Counted from the first letter of the stretch, positions 1-9,182 are shown. The stretch is 64,000 bases of DNA from JAIOHN01 sp038258185 (GCA_038258185.1 JBBSQD010000001.1:1-64000); one strand, 5' to 3'. Translations and numbers: made by a program. The notes: generated by a model from the sequence alone, not told the origin.

Positions 1-270
1 ACTCTGCTGGTAAGTATCAAATGGGGCTGTCAGTGGTTGGACACCTGAGTTGCTGAGGCGCTCAAAAGCGTAATTGTTATCGCGAATTGAGTTGTAGTAA
101 TAAACCCCCGGAAACGGATCGGGCAGCACATCGTGTTCATGCTCGACACCACAGCGGATCGTCACTTCGGCCTGCGCGTGAGTGGGTGCTGCAAATGATG
201 CGAGCGCGATCAGGATCAAGGCTGGCAAGAGGTTAAACAGAGGTGTTCTGTTAATAGCTGATGTGGTCAT
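1..270 (-). CDS. Secreted protein, N-terminal fragment (runs off window edge)
   Basis: An open frame starts at an ATG complementary to 268-270 and runs for 90 codons without a stop to base 1, so the C-terminus lies outside the window. The first ~30 residues form a typical Sec signal peptide: a short basic start, a hydrophobic stretch (LLPALILIALASFAA) and a cleavage-like THAQA end. The following visible part (EVTIRCGVEHEHDV...) matches no family I recognise. An exported protein is inferred; function unknown. Confidence 0.65.
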   Translation of the reverse strand, partial: MTTSAINRTPLFNLLPALILIALASFAAPTHAQAEVTIRCGVEHEHDVLPDPFPGVYYYNSIRDNNYAFERLSNSGVQPLTAPFDTYQQS

Positions 271-332
271 CTAAGGCTGCTCTTTGTGTGAGAATATATC
301 CTTCAGCATAGATGACAATCAGCGTTTTTTAG

Positions 333-1334
333 CTATACAAATCTCGCGACATCAACGATTTGTCCGCTCTCGGCGGATTTCAGCATGGCCTCGATGATAG
401 CCAGGTCTTGCAGGGCTTGCTGCGGACTGTTGCGATGCGGCTCATCGTGGCGGATGGCCGCGGCGAAAGCAGTAAATTCGGCATCCACACTGCGTGATTC
501 GCCCGCATAAACCGTGTGCCGACCGTCACCATTGGTGATAATGATTTCACCCACGCCCATGTGCATCGTCCCTTGATCGCCATGCAGCACAAAGTCCGTC
601 ACGCTGGATATGCCGCTGGAATAATTCACCAGATAGCTACCCAGTATGCCATTGGCGAAAATCAGATTGCTGGTCACCGCGTCAGCCGGTGGCAGATCAT
701 CACGGAACAGAGTCGTAAACGTGCTGACCTGCGCAATCTCACCCAGCAGCAGGCGCAGCGCTGCGACATGATGCACGCCGCCATCAATCAACAGGCCGCC
801 GGGAAAATCCCCGCCGCGCCGCCAGCCGGACGCATAATATTTATTGGTGGGCATAAACGGAATGTGGCGCGCCATGCTCACCGTCAGCGGGCGGCCAATC
901 AGGCCATCTTCGATCAGTTCCAGCGCTTCCAGATACGTCGGTTCATAGCGATAATTCTCGGCCACCATCCACACGTGGGAGCCGTTATAGCGCTCGATCA
1001 AACGCTGGGCGCTGGCAATATCCGGTGCAATCGGCTTCTCGCTGATGATATGCTTGTTACTCCCCAGCGCCATCTCGACCACCAGCGCCTGCGCATCAAT
1101 CGGCAGTAGAATATCCAGCGCTTCAATATCGTCGCGGATGAGCAGACCGGGCAGATCGTCGGTCGCTTCAACCGGGTACGGAATTTGCTCCGCCCGTTTC
1201 TGCGCGTTTTCCAGATTGCGGCTGTAAACCGCGACAATCTCAAACGTATTATCCAGCGACAAGATCGCTGGGATATGTGCTGTCTGTGCAAAAACACCGG
1301 CACCGATCAGGGCGATTCGAATAGGATTTGACAT
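333..1334 (-). CDS. Gfo/Idh/MocA-family oxidoreductase
   Basis: NAD(P)-dependent dehydrogenase of the sugar/inositol dehydrogenase superfamily; the substrate cannot be read from sequence. The N-terminal Rossmann fold carries the GAGVFA nucleotide loop near residue 10, and the family EKP motif with the catalytic Lys (SEKPIAP) lies near residue 98. The C-terminal half has the usual alpha/beta dimerisation domain (GGLLIDGGVHHV). Length (~333 aa) is normal. Two starts are possible: the ATG at 1334 gives MSNPIRIALIGAG, and a GTG six bases upstream at 1340 sits only 4 nt after AGGAG; I prefer the ATG. The gene appears monocistronic, ending about 60 bp from the start of the secreted protein at the window edge. 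Confidence 0.9.
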   Translation of the reverse strand: MSNPIRIALIGAGVFAQTAHIPAILSLDNTFEIVAVYSRNLENAQKRAEQIPYPVEATDDLPGLLIRDDIEALDILLPIDAQALVVEMALGSNKHIISEKPIAPDIASAQRLIERYNGSHVWMVAENYRYEPTYLEALELIEDGLIGRPLTVSMARHIPFMPTNKYYASGWRRGGDFPGGLLIDGGVHHVAALRLLLGEIAQVSTFTTLFRDDLPPADAVTSNLIFANGILGSYLVNYSSGISSVTDFVLHGDQGTMHMGVGEIIITNGDGRHTVYAGESRSVDAEFTAFAAAIRHDEPHRNSPQQALQDLAIIEAMLKSAESGQIVDVARFV

Positions 1335-1375
1335 AGCCACCTCACTCCTGTTAAAGGCTGGTTATTGTACCGCGC

Positions 1376-2566
1376 TTAGCCTGTGGTCGGGGATGGCACA
1401 CAACTTTTAGGCGCAGGCACTATAGTGCCATCGACCTGAATAGCGGTATCCCGCATCTCTGTTTCGGGGGAGGTAGTTGGAGTAGGTACAGCCATAGGAG
1501 GCAATTCGACTGGCATGCCGGGCCCCAGTTCTTCCAATCGTAAAAACACCAACTCATGATCATTGCTGTAGCTCAACCATTCTCCATCGGGCGAGAATAA
1601 CGGTTCGTACGCTGGATCAATTTGTTGTAACCTGCGGTGTTCATGAGTAATTAGATCGTAAGTATAGAGTGTTCCGCCCGTTGTTCCGAAGCCATCCGGT
1701 TGCCAGATAAGCACTTGGTTCTCTGAAAACGGTGAGAATGCAACTGTTGCCATTGCAGCGTCTATCTCTGGAATCCGGATAATCTGGCTGACGCTTGAGT
1801 CATGTGGATTCCATAAGACGAAAAAAGTGGGTTCGTAATACATATTAAGATTTGGATAATCTTGCTGCACACTTAGCAAGACTTGCCCTGACAAACTCAT
1901 ATCAAAGAGGCGATTTATGAAAGGATCACCCGTGTAATACTGGTGTCCATCAATGACCGCTTCAAACTGCGAAACGACTATCGTTTGAAGATCCTGAGGA
2001 TCAGGAATTGCAATGAAGTAGATGAGGTTAGTGCCATCCCAGGTGGGTGTGCTAATACTAACGCCAGAACTATTGTTACTCCAAATGACATTTACTGAAT
2101 TTCCGACATTAACTTCATTCGCTGCTGGAACTGAGGTTGTTACTGTCTGTTGAGTATTCCGGTTAGCAAGCACATAATGGAAACTATCAAAGCTTCCGTC
2201 CTCACTAGTGGCCGTTTCTATTGCATAAAGCAGCAGTTGTCCATCTGGTGAGGCACGAATAACGTCAGTCGTTTGAAAGATCTGAAGTTCTGCGTCCGAT
2301 AAGGTCGGGCTGAGTGGATAGGTCGTACCTTCTCTTAGTTCATGACTGGTAATGTCTATGCTGAACCACTTATCTGGACCCACATCAGGGTTTTGGAAAG
2401 CAAAGCCTGTGCTGCTTCCGCCCCACTCTCGGTTGAGAATGTAGGGAGGTAAATCGGCAATCGAAAAAGTTGTCTCCTGTGCGGTTACAGAAGCAGTCAT
2501 GATCACAAAAATGAGCTTCAACATGATCAGGATGACTATTCGAGACCGTTTTATATTTGTAAGCAT
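1376..2566 (-). CDS. Exported beta-propeller-like protein (TolB/WD40-like)
   Basis: Predicted secreted protein. The chosen start at 2566 gives a basic N-terminus and a hydrophobic signal stretch (IVILIMLKLIFVIMTA) ending SVTAQ. The body contains propeller-style phrases such as SPDGQLLLYAIET, AFSPFSENQVLIW and FSPDGEWLSYSNDHEL, typical of TolB/PD40-like blades. The frame stays open upstream to 2683, but that extension would translate a 23-bp DNA repeat shared with the next gene's upstream region, so 2566 is the better start. The gene is visibly AT-richer than its neighbours. Likely an envelope-exposed or extracellular protein; ligand unknown. Confidence 0.7.
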   Translation of the reverse strand: MLTNIKRSRIVILIMLKLIFVIMTASVTAQETTFSIADLPPYILNREWGGSSTGFAFQNPDVGPDKWFSIDITSHELREGTTYPLSPTLSDAELQIFQTTDVIRASPDGQLLLYAIETATSEDGSFDSFHYVLANRNTQQTVTTSVPAANEVNVGNSVNVIWSNNSSGVSISTPTWDGTNLIYFIAIPDPQDLQTIVVSQFEAVIDGHQYYTGDPFINRLFDMSLSGQVLLSVQQDYPNLNMYYEPTFFVLWNPHDSSVSQIIRIPEIDAAMATVAFSPFSENQVLIWQPDGFGTTGGTLYTYDLITHEHRRLQQIDPAYEPLFSPDGEWLSYSNDHELVFLRLEELGPGMPVELPPMAVPTPTTSPETEMRDTAIQVDGTIVPAPKSCVPSPTTG

Positions 2567-2662
2567 AATTTCTTTAAACCCTATTTTCACACATACACAG
2601 AAGGAGCATGATAAAGGCTCCTGATTTGAACGATTCGCCGCTTTAACAGGTAACTTAGCTAA

Positions 2663-2685
2663 AGCTGGTCGAATCGTACACATTT
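2663..2685. repeat. 23-bp direct repeat, copy 1 (shared upstream element)
   Basis: The plus-strand sequence beginning AGCTGGTCGAATCG is identical over 23 bases to 3439-3461, and similarity continues more loosely to the right. It lies 97 bp upstream of the start of the beta-propeller gene at 2566. Same order and orientation as copy 2, so a shared promoter or operator element is more likely than coding. Confidence 0.7.
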
Positions 2686-2706
2686 GCGGTCAGTTTTGTT
2701 GGTTGC

Positions 2707-3339
2707 CTAACTTTCGGGTGTGCAGTACAGGAAGCTGTACTCATATTTCAGGGCTTCCATCTGTTCAGTGGTGATGGAAGTGAAATCAAAAGTCGCGCTG
2801 ATGGTGATGGTTTCAGCGCCATCTTCGGTGGTCATGGTGGCTTCTAAAGCGCCTTTGACGGGCTCACCGGGGCCTTTCGCAATCGCGTCCAGTGTCAGGG
2901 TGCCTTCCTGCACAATATTGAAGCCGATACTGCGATCAAAGAAAACTTCGATGGCATAGGCTTCACCGTAATTATCATCCGTTTGCCCAACGAGTGGATA
3001 GGTTCCGGCTTCCGTAAGGGCAGGCATGCTTAATGCGATGGTGCTCTTGGTGTCATCATCATTCATGGTGATGATCTGGTGGCGTGGCAAATTGGAGCCA
3101 TTGCCATCTGTGCAGGTGAGGGTAGCGATATCAGCAAATTCGCGTTCACGATCACCCGTAACATTGGCGGTGAAGAAAATTTCTTCTTCTGTTGTTTCGC
3201 TGCTGGTATCGGCTTCGGTACTGGTCGCGTCGGCCTCATCGCTGGCTGTGGTTGGTGCAATAGTGGTGGGCGCAGGGTCATTACTATTACAGGCAGTCAA
3301 AGAAATGACCAACACAAGTACTGATAAAAATAGCTTCAT
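2707..3339 (-). CDS. Lipoprotein of unknown function
   Basis: Starts MKLFLSVLVLVISLTACNSN, a lipoprotein signal peptide with lipobox LTAC (Cys at residue 17), so it should be lipid-anchored on the outer face of the membrane. A Thr/Ala/Glu-rich linker follows (about residues 20-52), then a ~150-residue beta-rich domain with two possible disulfide cysteines (TLTC near residue 75 and LYC near the C-terminus). AAGGAC lies 5 nt before the ATG. The domain is not one I recognise. It is bracketed by the 23-bp direct repeats. Confidence 0.8.
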   Translation of the reverse strand: MKLFLSVLVLVISLTACNSNDPAPTTIAPTTASDEADATSTEADTSSETTEEEIFFTANVTGDREREFADIATLTCTDGNGSNLPRHQIITMNDDDTKSTIALSMPALTEAGTYPLVGQTDDNYGEAYAIEVFFDRSIGFNIVQEGTLTLDAIAKGPGEPVKGALEATMTTEDGAETITISATFDFTSITTEQMEALKYEYSFLYCTPES

Positions 3340-3375
3340 TGTTTGTCCTTTTCAGGGCATAGAGATAATGTCACT

Positions 3376-3381
3376 ATTATA
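3376..3381 (-). promoter_or_regulatory. Candidate -10 box (TATAAT) of the lipoprotein gene
   Basis: A perfect TATAAT on the minus strand sits about 37 bp upstream of the lipoprotein start. No good -35 hexamer is visible at 16-18 bp spacing, so activation through an upstream element such as the repeat at 3439-3461 is possible. Confidence 0.35.
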
Positions 3382-3438
3382 GTTTATGCTCCATTAAGGA
3401 ATGCTGCTTATGGCTTAATTAAATGAGAAATTTGTTAT

Positions 3439-3461
3439 AGCTGGTCGAATCGTACACATTT
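3439..3461. repeat. 23-bp direct repeat, copy 2 (shared upstream element)
   Basis: Identical to 2663-2685. It lies 100 bp upstream of the lipoprotein start at 3339, almost the same distance as copy 1 from its own downstream gene (97 bp). Matching position and orientation suggest a shared regulatory site or a duplicated gene-upstream unit. Confidence 0.7.
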
Positions 3462-3572
3462 TATGGCTGATTTTCAGATATTTCGAAAGCTGAACATAAT
3501 CCTTGTGTATGTTAAGCTTTTGGGCTGATTTTGCCTAATGGTGTGCAAGTGTGTATGCTATGCTGCAAACAA

Positions 3573-3578
3573 TATAAT
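3573..3578 (+). promoter_or_regulatory. Candidate -10 box upstream of the peptide ABC operon
   Basis: TATAAT lies 25 bp before the ATG at 3603, preceded by a long AT-rich intergenic region. No convincing -35 is seen. A strong ribosome site (GGAGG) follows it. Confidence 0.35.
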
Positions 3579-3602
3579 AATCGTTATGTTGGAGGAGAAA
3601 AG

Positions 3603-5246
3603 ATGTTCAAAAAGCAATTTGTCGCTGTTCTGATCATTCTGGCGCTGGTCTGTGGGGTTTTCGCCCCGGTGGCTGCCCAGGATGGTGAAGTGCTGCGTGT
3701 CGACCTGACGCAGCAGATGGATACCTTAAATCCCCTTTATACCAATATGTGGTTTTCGACTACCGTGATGGATCTGTATCTGTCCCCCGGCTGGTTTATT
3801 GACGATGCACTGAACCCTGTGCCGGTACTGGTGGAAGAAATTCCCAGCGCCGAAAATGGCGGTATCAGTGAAGATGGATCGGTCATTACGCTTAAACTGC
3901 GTGATGATATTGTGTGGTCAGATGGTACGCCCATCACGTCGGAAGATTTTGTTTTTACCTACGATATGATTATGGACCCGGCCAATACCCCGGCCTCGCG
4001 CTTCCCGTTTGATGAGCGTGTCGCCAGTGTCGAAGGGCCCGACCCGCTGACCGTAGTGGTCACCTTCAACGAAGCCTATGCACCGTGGCTGAGTGTGTTA
4101 TTCACCAACGGTTATGTCCCGATTCCCAAGCACGTCCTGCAACCTGTGTTTGAGAGCGAAGGCAGCATCGACCTGGCCGACTGGAACCGTGCGCCGGAAG
4201 TCGGCAGTGGGCCGTTCACCTTTGCTGAATGGCAGGATGGCAGCCTGATGCGTTTCGTCAAAAATGAAAACTGGTTCGGTGATGAACCCGCCATCAGCGA
4301 AATTTTTATCCGTTTTGTGCCGGATGATGCCACTGTCGTGGCGGCGCTGGTCGCAGAAGATACTGACGTGGGTACATTTATCGCCTATGGTGATGTGCCT
4401 GCGCTGGAAGAATCCGGCAATATCAGTGTCGAGCTGGTGCCGTCGGGTTACAACGAAGGCTGGTTCTTCAATGTTTCACCGGAAACCGCACACCCGGCCA
4501 TGCTGGACGTTAATGTGCGTAAAGCGCTGGTGATGGGCTTCAACCGTGATCAGATCAATACCGATCTGAACCTGGGGATCACCTATACTGCCGCCAGTTT
4601 CTGGGAAAATTCTTCTTATGCCCGTGCGGATGCCGCGCCGCTGCCCTATGAACCCGACATGGCTGCACAACTGCTGGACGAAGCCGGTTGGGTCGATAGT
4701 GACGGTGACGGTGTGCGTGATAAGGATGGCACCCCGCTGGAACTGCGTTTCATCACCAATCAGCGCCAGATCCGTGCGGATGTACAGGTCGTCGCTCAGC
4801 AGCAGTTGGCCGAAATCGGTGTCGCGCTGACCCTGGAAAATTACCCGTCTGAGGTCTTCTTCGGCAGCTATATTGATGATGCCCCGGCAGCACGTGGCCG
4901 CTATGATATTCAGGAATTCTCATCGTCCACTAACTTCCCCGACCCATCCACTTCCCGCTGGATCTGCTCGCAAATCCCGAGTGACGAGTCACCGGATGGC
5001 ATCAATGACCAGGGTTACTGCAACGCTGATTTCGATGCCCTGGCGGCACAGGCCGACAGCACCACCGACATTACCGCCCGTATCGACCTGTTCCAGCAGA
5101 TGGATCAGATGGTCACGGACGAAGTGATCTGGGCCGGTATCTGGTATGACCCTGACCTGTGGGCTATCAATTCCCGCTTTGAGAACACGCGTGTCAGCGG
5201 TGCCGATCCGTTCTGGAACATTACCAGCTGGACAGTCGCTGGCTGA
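3603..5246 (+). CDS. Peptide/nickel-type ABC transporter substrate-binding protein (SBP family 5)
   Basis: Extracytoplasmic solute-binding protein for an oligopeptide- or dipeptide-type importer. The start at 3603 follows GGAGG by 8 nt and gives a signal peptide (FVAVLIILALVCGVFA, cleavage near VAAQ). No lipobox is seen, so it may be retained by another route. Family hallmarks include TLKLRDDIVWSDGTPIT (written here as ITLKLRDDIVWSDGT), the FVFTYDMI stretch, and the C-terminal region with DLFQQMDQMV. Length (~547 aa) is typical. It is the first gene of a three-gene operon with two permeases; a 160-bp gap containing a perfect palindrome separates it from them. Confidence 0.93.
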   Translation: MFKKQFVAVLIILALVCGVFAPVAAQDGEVLRVDLTQQMDTLNPLYTNMWFSTTVMDLYLSPGWFIDDALNPVPVLVEEIPSAENGGISEDGSVITLKLRDDIVWSDGTPITSEDFVFTYDMIMDPANTPASRFPFDERVASVEGPDPLTVVVTFNEAYAPWLSVLFTNGYVPIPKHVLQPVFESEGSIDLADWNRAPEVGSGPFTFAEWQDGSLMRFVKNENWFGDEPAISEIFIRFVPDDATVVAALVAEDTDVGTFIAYGDVPALEESGNISVELVPSGYNEGWFFNVSPETAHPAMLDVNVRKALVMGFNRDQINTDLNLGITYTAASFWENSSYARADAAPLPYEPDMAAQLLDEAGWVDSDGDGVRDKDGTPLELRFITNQRQIRADVQVVAQQQLAEIGVALTLENYPSEVFFGSYIDDAPAARGRYDIQEFSSSTNFPDPSTSRWICSQIPSDESPDGINDQGYCNADFDALAAQADSTTDITARIDLFQQMDQMVTDEVIWAGIWYDPDLWAINSRFENTRVSGADPFWNITSWTVAG

Positions 5247-5279
5247 TCTTCAATAAGTATCTATCCATAAATTCATCTG

Positions 5280-5307
5280 GTACGGACACGGCATGCCGTG
5301 TCCGTAC
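5280..5307. repeat. REP-like palindrome (28 bp, perfect)
   Basis: A perfect 28-bp palindrome with core GGACACGGC-AT-GCCGTGTCC. It lies between the binding-protein gene and the permease genes, where it could fold in mRNA and stabilise the highly expressed first cistron. The core layout GGAC-N3-GC/N2/GC-N3-GTCC matches hairpins at 61715-61780 and, less exactly, 30587-30619. Confidence 0.8.
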
Positions 5308-5409
5308 GATAAATACTGATTTGTGGATAGGTTCTAAATTCAGTAGAGGCATAATAGACACACTATGCCTCGCTTAGTAATTCCCGCAGGCCAGTCAGCG
5401 GAGATCGAC

Positions 5410-6441
5410 ATGATCCGATATATTATTCGACGTTTACTTCAGGCTATCCCCCTCTTGTTTATTGTCAGCGCCGTTATTTTTGTCCTGCTTCAATCCGCTG
5501 GTGATCCGCTCGCCACGCTGGGGGGGCGTCTCCCGCCCCGTGCCGAAGATCGTGAACGTCTGCGCCGCGTCATGGGCTTGGATCAGCCGGTGCTCACACA
5601 GTATCTCTACTGGTTAATCGGTAATGACTGGGTGATGATTGACCGCGATGGTGACGGTGAAGCCGAAACACCCGGCAACCGGCAGGGTGTGCTGCGCGGC
5701 GATTTTGGTATCTCCAATGTCACACGCCAACCCGCGATGGAAATTGTGCTGAATCGTTTGCCGAATACGTTACTCCTCATGGTCACATCAGAAATTATTA
5801 TCATCGTGGCGGCCTTGGCGATTGGCATCACCTCGGCAGTACGGCAGTATTCGCTGCTGGATAATGTCGTCACGACGATCTCGTTTGTCGCCTTCTCGAT
5901 GCCGATTTTTCTGGTGGCGTTCGGGCTGATGTATCTGTTTGCGGTTAAAACCCGTGAGATGGGGTTGCCCTATTTCCCCACATCGGGCATGTATGACCCG
6001 CGCGAAGGCCGGACTTTTACGCAGGTATTGTGGCATCTCAGTCTGCCGGTCGCTACGATTGCCATCGTCAGCATCGCCGCCTACAGTCGTTTTGTGCGCT
6101 CCAATATGCTGGAAGTTATCAATTCGGATTACATCCGCACCGCCCGCGCCAAAGGTCTGAAGGAACGGCGCATTCTCTATCGCCACGCTTTCAAGAATGC
6201 AGCGTTGCCGCTGGTCACATTGATCGGTCTGGATTTGCCATTTTTCCTGGCGGGGGCGGTCGTCACCGAGACGATTTTCGCGTGGCCGGGAACGGGTCGC
6301 CTGTTTATCGAACATCTGCAACGGCTCGATTATTCGGTTCTGATGGCGATTCTGATGCTGATTACTATCGCGATTGTCATTTTTCAGCTTTTGACGGATC
6401 TGGTGTATACGTGGCTTGACCCGCGTATCCGCTATGGTTAG
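5410..6441 (+). CDS. Peptide ABC transporter permease, DppB/OppB type
   Basis: Integral membrane permease subunit. The start at 5410 gives MIRYIIRRLLQAIPLL, the classic DppB N-terminus, with GGAG 7 nt upstream; the frame extends to 5365 but without family resemblance. About six membrane segments are visible. The cytoplasmic EAA loop that contacts the ATPase reads IRTARAKGLKERRIL, followed by HAFKNAALPLVT. An unusual hydrophilic insert (DRDGDGEAETPGNRQG) lies between the first helix and the core. It is 9 bp from the second permease and presumably co-transcribed. Confidence 0.93.
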   Translation: MIRYIIRRLLQAIPLLFIVSAVIFVLLQSAGDPLATLGGRLPPRAEDRERLRRVMGLDQPVLTQYLYWLIGNDWVMIDRDGDGEAETPGNRQGVLRGDFGISNVTRQPAMEIVLNRLPNTLLLMVTSEIIIIVAALAIGITSAVRQYSLLDNVVTTISFVAFSMPIFLVAFGLMYLFAVKTREMGLPYFPTSGMYDPREGRTFTQVLWHLSLPVATIAIVSIAAYSRFVRSNMLEVINSDYIRTARAKGLKERRILYRHAFKNAALPLVTLIGLDLPFFLAGAVVTETIFAWPGTGRLFIEHLQRLDYSVLMAILMLITIAIVIFQLLTDLVYTWLDPRIRYG

Positions 6442-6450
6442 GGGGCGTTT

Positions 6451-7419
6451 ATGTCGACAACAGCCGATAGCGGTGGTGTTTTACCAGTCGCGCTTTCTGA
6501 GCAACAGACCAATCAAAAATCACGCTCGCCTTTAGGGATAGTCGCCCGGCGTTTTCGGCGCAACAAAGGCGCACTGGTCGGCCTGCTGCTGCTGATCGGC
6601 GTGATTGGCTATATTTTTATCGGCTCCATTATCTATTCCGAAGCCGATGCCAACTACAATGACACCAGCATTCGCTTGAGTCCGCCGTCTGCGGAACATG
6701 CTTTTGGTACAGACCGGGTTGGCCGGGATATTCTGGCGCGGACGATTTACGGCGGGCAGATTTCGCTGCTGATCGGTTTATTAGCGGTGGTGGTTTCGGT
6801 CAGTGTCGGCACGACGATTGGCGCGTTGTCTGGTTTTTATGGGGGCGTGGTCGATGCGGTGCTGATGCGCTTCACCGAGGCCATGCTCAGCATTCCGTCG
6901 CTGCTGTTGCTGCTGGTGATGGCGAAATTTCTGGGCGGCAAAGTGTCGGATATTGAACTTTTTGGCCGCACGCTCAGCGGCAGTGTGGTCGTTATTATCC
7001 TGATTATTGGCCTCACAGGCTGGATGACCTTGGCGCGGATTGTCCGTTCGACGGTGCTGTCCATCAAGGAAGAGGAATTTGTGACTGCGGCGCGCGCATT
7101 AGGTGCGCCGGTCTGGCGGATTATCCTGGTACATATCCTGCCCAACGCCACCGCTTCGATTATCGTTGCCGCGACTCTGGGAATCGCTGGGGCGATTCTG
7201 TCCGAAGCCTATATCAGCTTTCTCGGACTGGGTGTGCAGGCACCGACCGCCAGTTGGGGCAATATGCTCACCGAAGCGCAACAGTTCCAGATTATCAAGG
7301 ATGCGCCCTGGTACTGGTTTTTTCCCGGCCTGCTGATTCTGCTGACTGTGTTGAGCATCAATTATGTCGGCGATGGTCTGCGCGACGCGCTTGATCCCAA
7401 GTCCGATAAAAAGGTGTAG
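6451..7419 (+). CDS. Peptide ABC transporter permease, DppC/OppC type
   Basis: Second membrane subunit of the importer. It has a hydrophilic N-terminus, then FRRNKGALVGLLLL (first helix), the AFGTDRVGRDILARTIYG region diagnostic of DppC/OppC, and the EAA loop FVTAARALGAPVWRIIL. The C-terminus includes SFLGLGVQAPTASWG. Length (322 aa) is normal. It is the last gene of the operon: a convergent gene follows after 12 bp, and no DppD/DppF ATPase gene is present on either side. Confidence 0.94.
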   Translation: MSTTADSGGVLPVALSEQQTNQKSRSPLGIVARRFRRNKGALVGLLLLIGVIGYIFIGSIIYSEADANYNDTSIRLSPPSAEHAFGTDRVGRDILARTIYGGQISLLIGLLAVVVSVSVGTTIGALSGFYGGVVDAVLMRFTEAMLSIPSLLLLLVMAKFLGGKVSDIELFGRTLSGSVVVIILIIGLTGWMTLARIVRSTVLSIKEEEFVTAARALGAPVWRIILVHILPNATASIIVAATLGIAGAILSEAYISFLGLGVQAPTASWGNMLTEAQQFQIIKDAPWYWFFPGLLILLTVLSINYVGDGLRDALDPKSDKKV

Positions 7420-7431
7420 CCAACTTCAGCC

Positions 7432-9063
7432 CTATCCCGTCATGTCGATCAGATAGGTGTCCACATTTGCGCCGTCTTCGCTCAAGCGCTGATAGTCCGG
7501 GTATGTCTGCAAAATACGCTCAAATTCGGCCTGTTCACGGTCAGTGCGGAGAATCGTATTCAGATAAAAGAGACATACCTGCCCCTGCATTTGGCTGATC
7601 TCGCCCTGATTAAAACCGAGTCCATGCACGGCCTCTGGTGATAAGCCATCGGCGTAATTGTAGGCATCCTGCCACAAAAGCTGATTGTCCACATGCAGAT
7701 AATAATCCGCAGCAATGTGCACAGTCGTATCAATAAAATAGGCGCCATCGGCATCATCACATACTGTAAAGACATCCTGCAAGGTGACGCGATTTCCCGC
7801 CGGACTAAAAAACACCCATAGGCCAATCACCGTTCCCATCAGCACCAGAAGACGAGCAAAGCGGCGCTGATCGGCCAGCCATGCCCATAAAATCAACAGG
7901 GCTGTTGCACAGGGGAGCAGTGTGCGCGACAGATACATGGGCTGCCAGACAATCGAGGCAAAAATGATCATTACCGGTACACCGATAACCAGCGCCATCC
8001 ATACTAATCCGCGTCGCTGTGACAGCCAGTTGCGCGCCTGATAAAGACCAAAAGCTGTCATCAGCAGCGCCGGGGTGTAGACCAGCAGCAAAGCGCTAAA
8101 ATCGGGTGTGTTGCCAATAGTCATGGTGGCAATCGGGCGAAATACACCGGGCAGAGTCGGCTTGGGAATCCAATAGCCCTGGGTCACGTCTCGCGTCTGG
8201 ACAAGCAGGAAAGGCAGCCAGATACTCGAAATCAACCCGGCGCCGACCACACCTAAAAGCCAGCGCAAATTGCGGTGATACAGCAACGCGGTTAGGCCGA
8301 TCACGGCCAGATAGACATAGCCCAGATTATGCGTCCAGCCGCACAAACCGCCGCACACCATAAACCACACAGGGCGATTTTCCAGAATAGCGATGAGCAT
8401 CCCCAACACCAGAAAAGTCAGCAGGGTATAGACGCGAGCTTCGTCGCTGAAATAGATTTGAGTGGGTACCACGGCAACCAGCAAGCCTGTCCAGCGTGCC
8501 ACCGAGCGATCTAATCCCAGCGCCAGCACCAGCCGATAACTCAGAAACACAATCGCAATACCCAACAAAAACGCCGGAAAACGTAGCGCCACTTCTGACC
8601 TTCCAGCCACCGAAGTCCACAGCCATTCCAGCACTGACCACAACGGCGGATGCACGTCCCCCTGAAGCATGGCTTCACCCAGACGGTCAGCGGGTAAGCG
8701 TGTTAAATAGGCGGTGAAAGCCTTGTCGTACCACAGCGGATCAAACAAACGCGGCAGGCGGGTGATGATCGCCAGTGGTGCTAACCATGCCCAATCCGGG
8801 ATCGTATCGGGAATTTGCACAGGCCAGCGTTGCAGCGCGATGTAGCCCGCAATCAGCAACACAGTCAGCAATGGATTGACCAGCAGCGTACCGGCTAACA
8901 ATAACAGCAGCACACCTGCCTGAACTTTTTCGCGCACTTCGGGACGTTGCCGGGTGAGCCACCACAAACTAATCGTGATGAGGGCTAAGAAAATGAGGAA
9001 GATGCTAAAAACGGTATCGCTTAAATGGATGAAACGAACAAATTCACTGAGATTATTAGCCAT
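7432..9063 (-). CDS. GT39-like membrane glycosyltransferase (ArnT/PMT superfamily)
   Basis: Polytopic membrane protein (10 or more hydrophobic segments) resembling the dolichol/polyprenyl-phosphate sugar transferases of the GT-C fold. Visible family features are the first-loop motif LWYDKAFTAYL, GDVHPPLW, and the later DEARVY motif near residue 207. In many relatives the first loop reads YDEAF with an acidic catalytic pair; here Lys replaces Glu, so activity or specificity may differ. A short extracytoplasmic C-terminal domain follows the last helix (~400 onward). It is convergent with the importer operon. Substrate unknown. Confidence 0.78.
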   Translation of the reverse strand: MANNLSEFVRFIHLSDTVFSIFLIFLALITISLWWLTRQRPEVREKVQAGVLLLLLAGTLLVNPLLTVLLIAGYIALQRWPVQIPDTIPDWAWLAPLAIITRLPRLFDPLWYDKAFTAYLTRLPADRLGEAMLQGDVHPPLWSVLEWLWTSVAGRSEVALRFPAFLLGIAIVFLSYRLVLALGLDRSVARWTGLLVAVVPTQIYFSDEARVYTLLTFLVLGMLIAILENRPVWFMVCGGLCGWTHNLGYVYLAVIGLTALLYHRNLRWLLGVVGAGLISSIWLPFLLVQTRDVTQGYWIPKPTLPGVFRPIATMTIGNTPDFSALLLVYTPALLMTAFGLYQARNWLSQRRGLVWMALVIGVPVMIIFASIVWQPMYLSRTLLPCATALLILWAWLADQRRFARLLVLMGTVIGLWVFFSPAGNRVTLQDVFTVCDDADGAYFIDTTVHIAADYYLHVDNQLLWQDAYNYADGLSPEAVHGLGFNQGEISQMQGQVCLFYLNTILRTDREQAEFERILQTYPDYQRLSEDGANVDTYLIDMTG

Positions 9064-9150
9064 GTCCGCCTCGAATATAAGCCTGATACCCTCATCTATT
9101 CTAGTGGAAGCTGCGTGATAACGGGCTTAAGGAAAGAGTCCCGAATCAAA

Positions 9151-9182
9151 AACACCCTGCGGCTTGTGCCAGCAGGGTGTTT
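9151..9182 (-). terminator. Rho-independent terminator of the ABC exporter operon
   Basis: On the minus strand a 10-bp stem (AACACCCTGC/GCAGGGTGTT) with an 11-nt loop is followed by a run of T. It lies just past the stop of the 9202-11043 gene. Confidence 0.85.

Noticed and set aside
2567..2683. Longer start for the beta-propeller gene at 2683
   Set aside because: The added N-terminus is encoded by the 23-bp repeat and gap sequence, and places the signal peptide internally.
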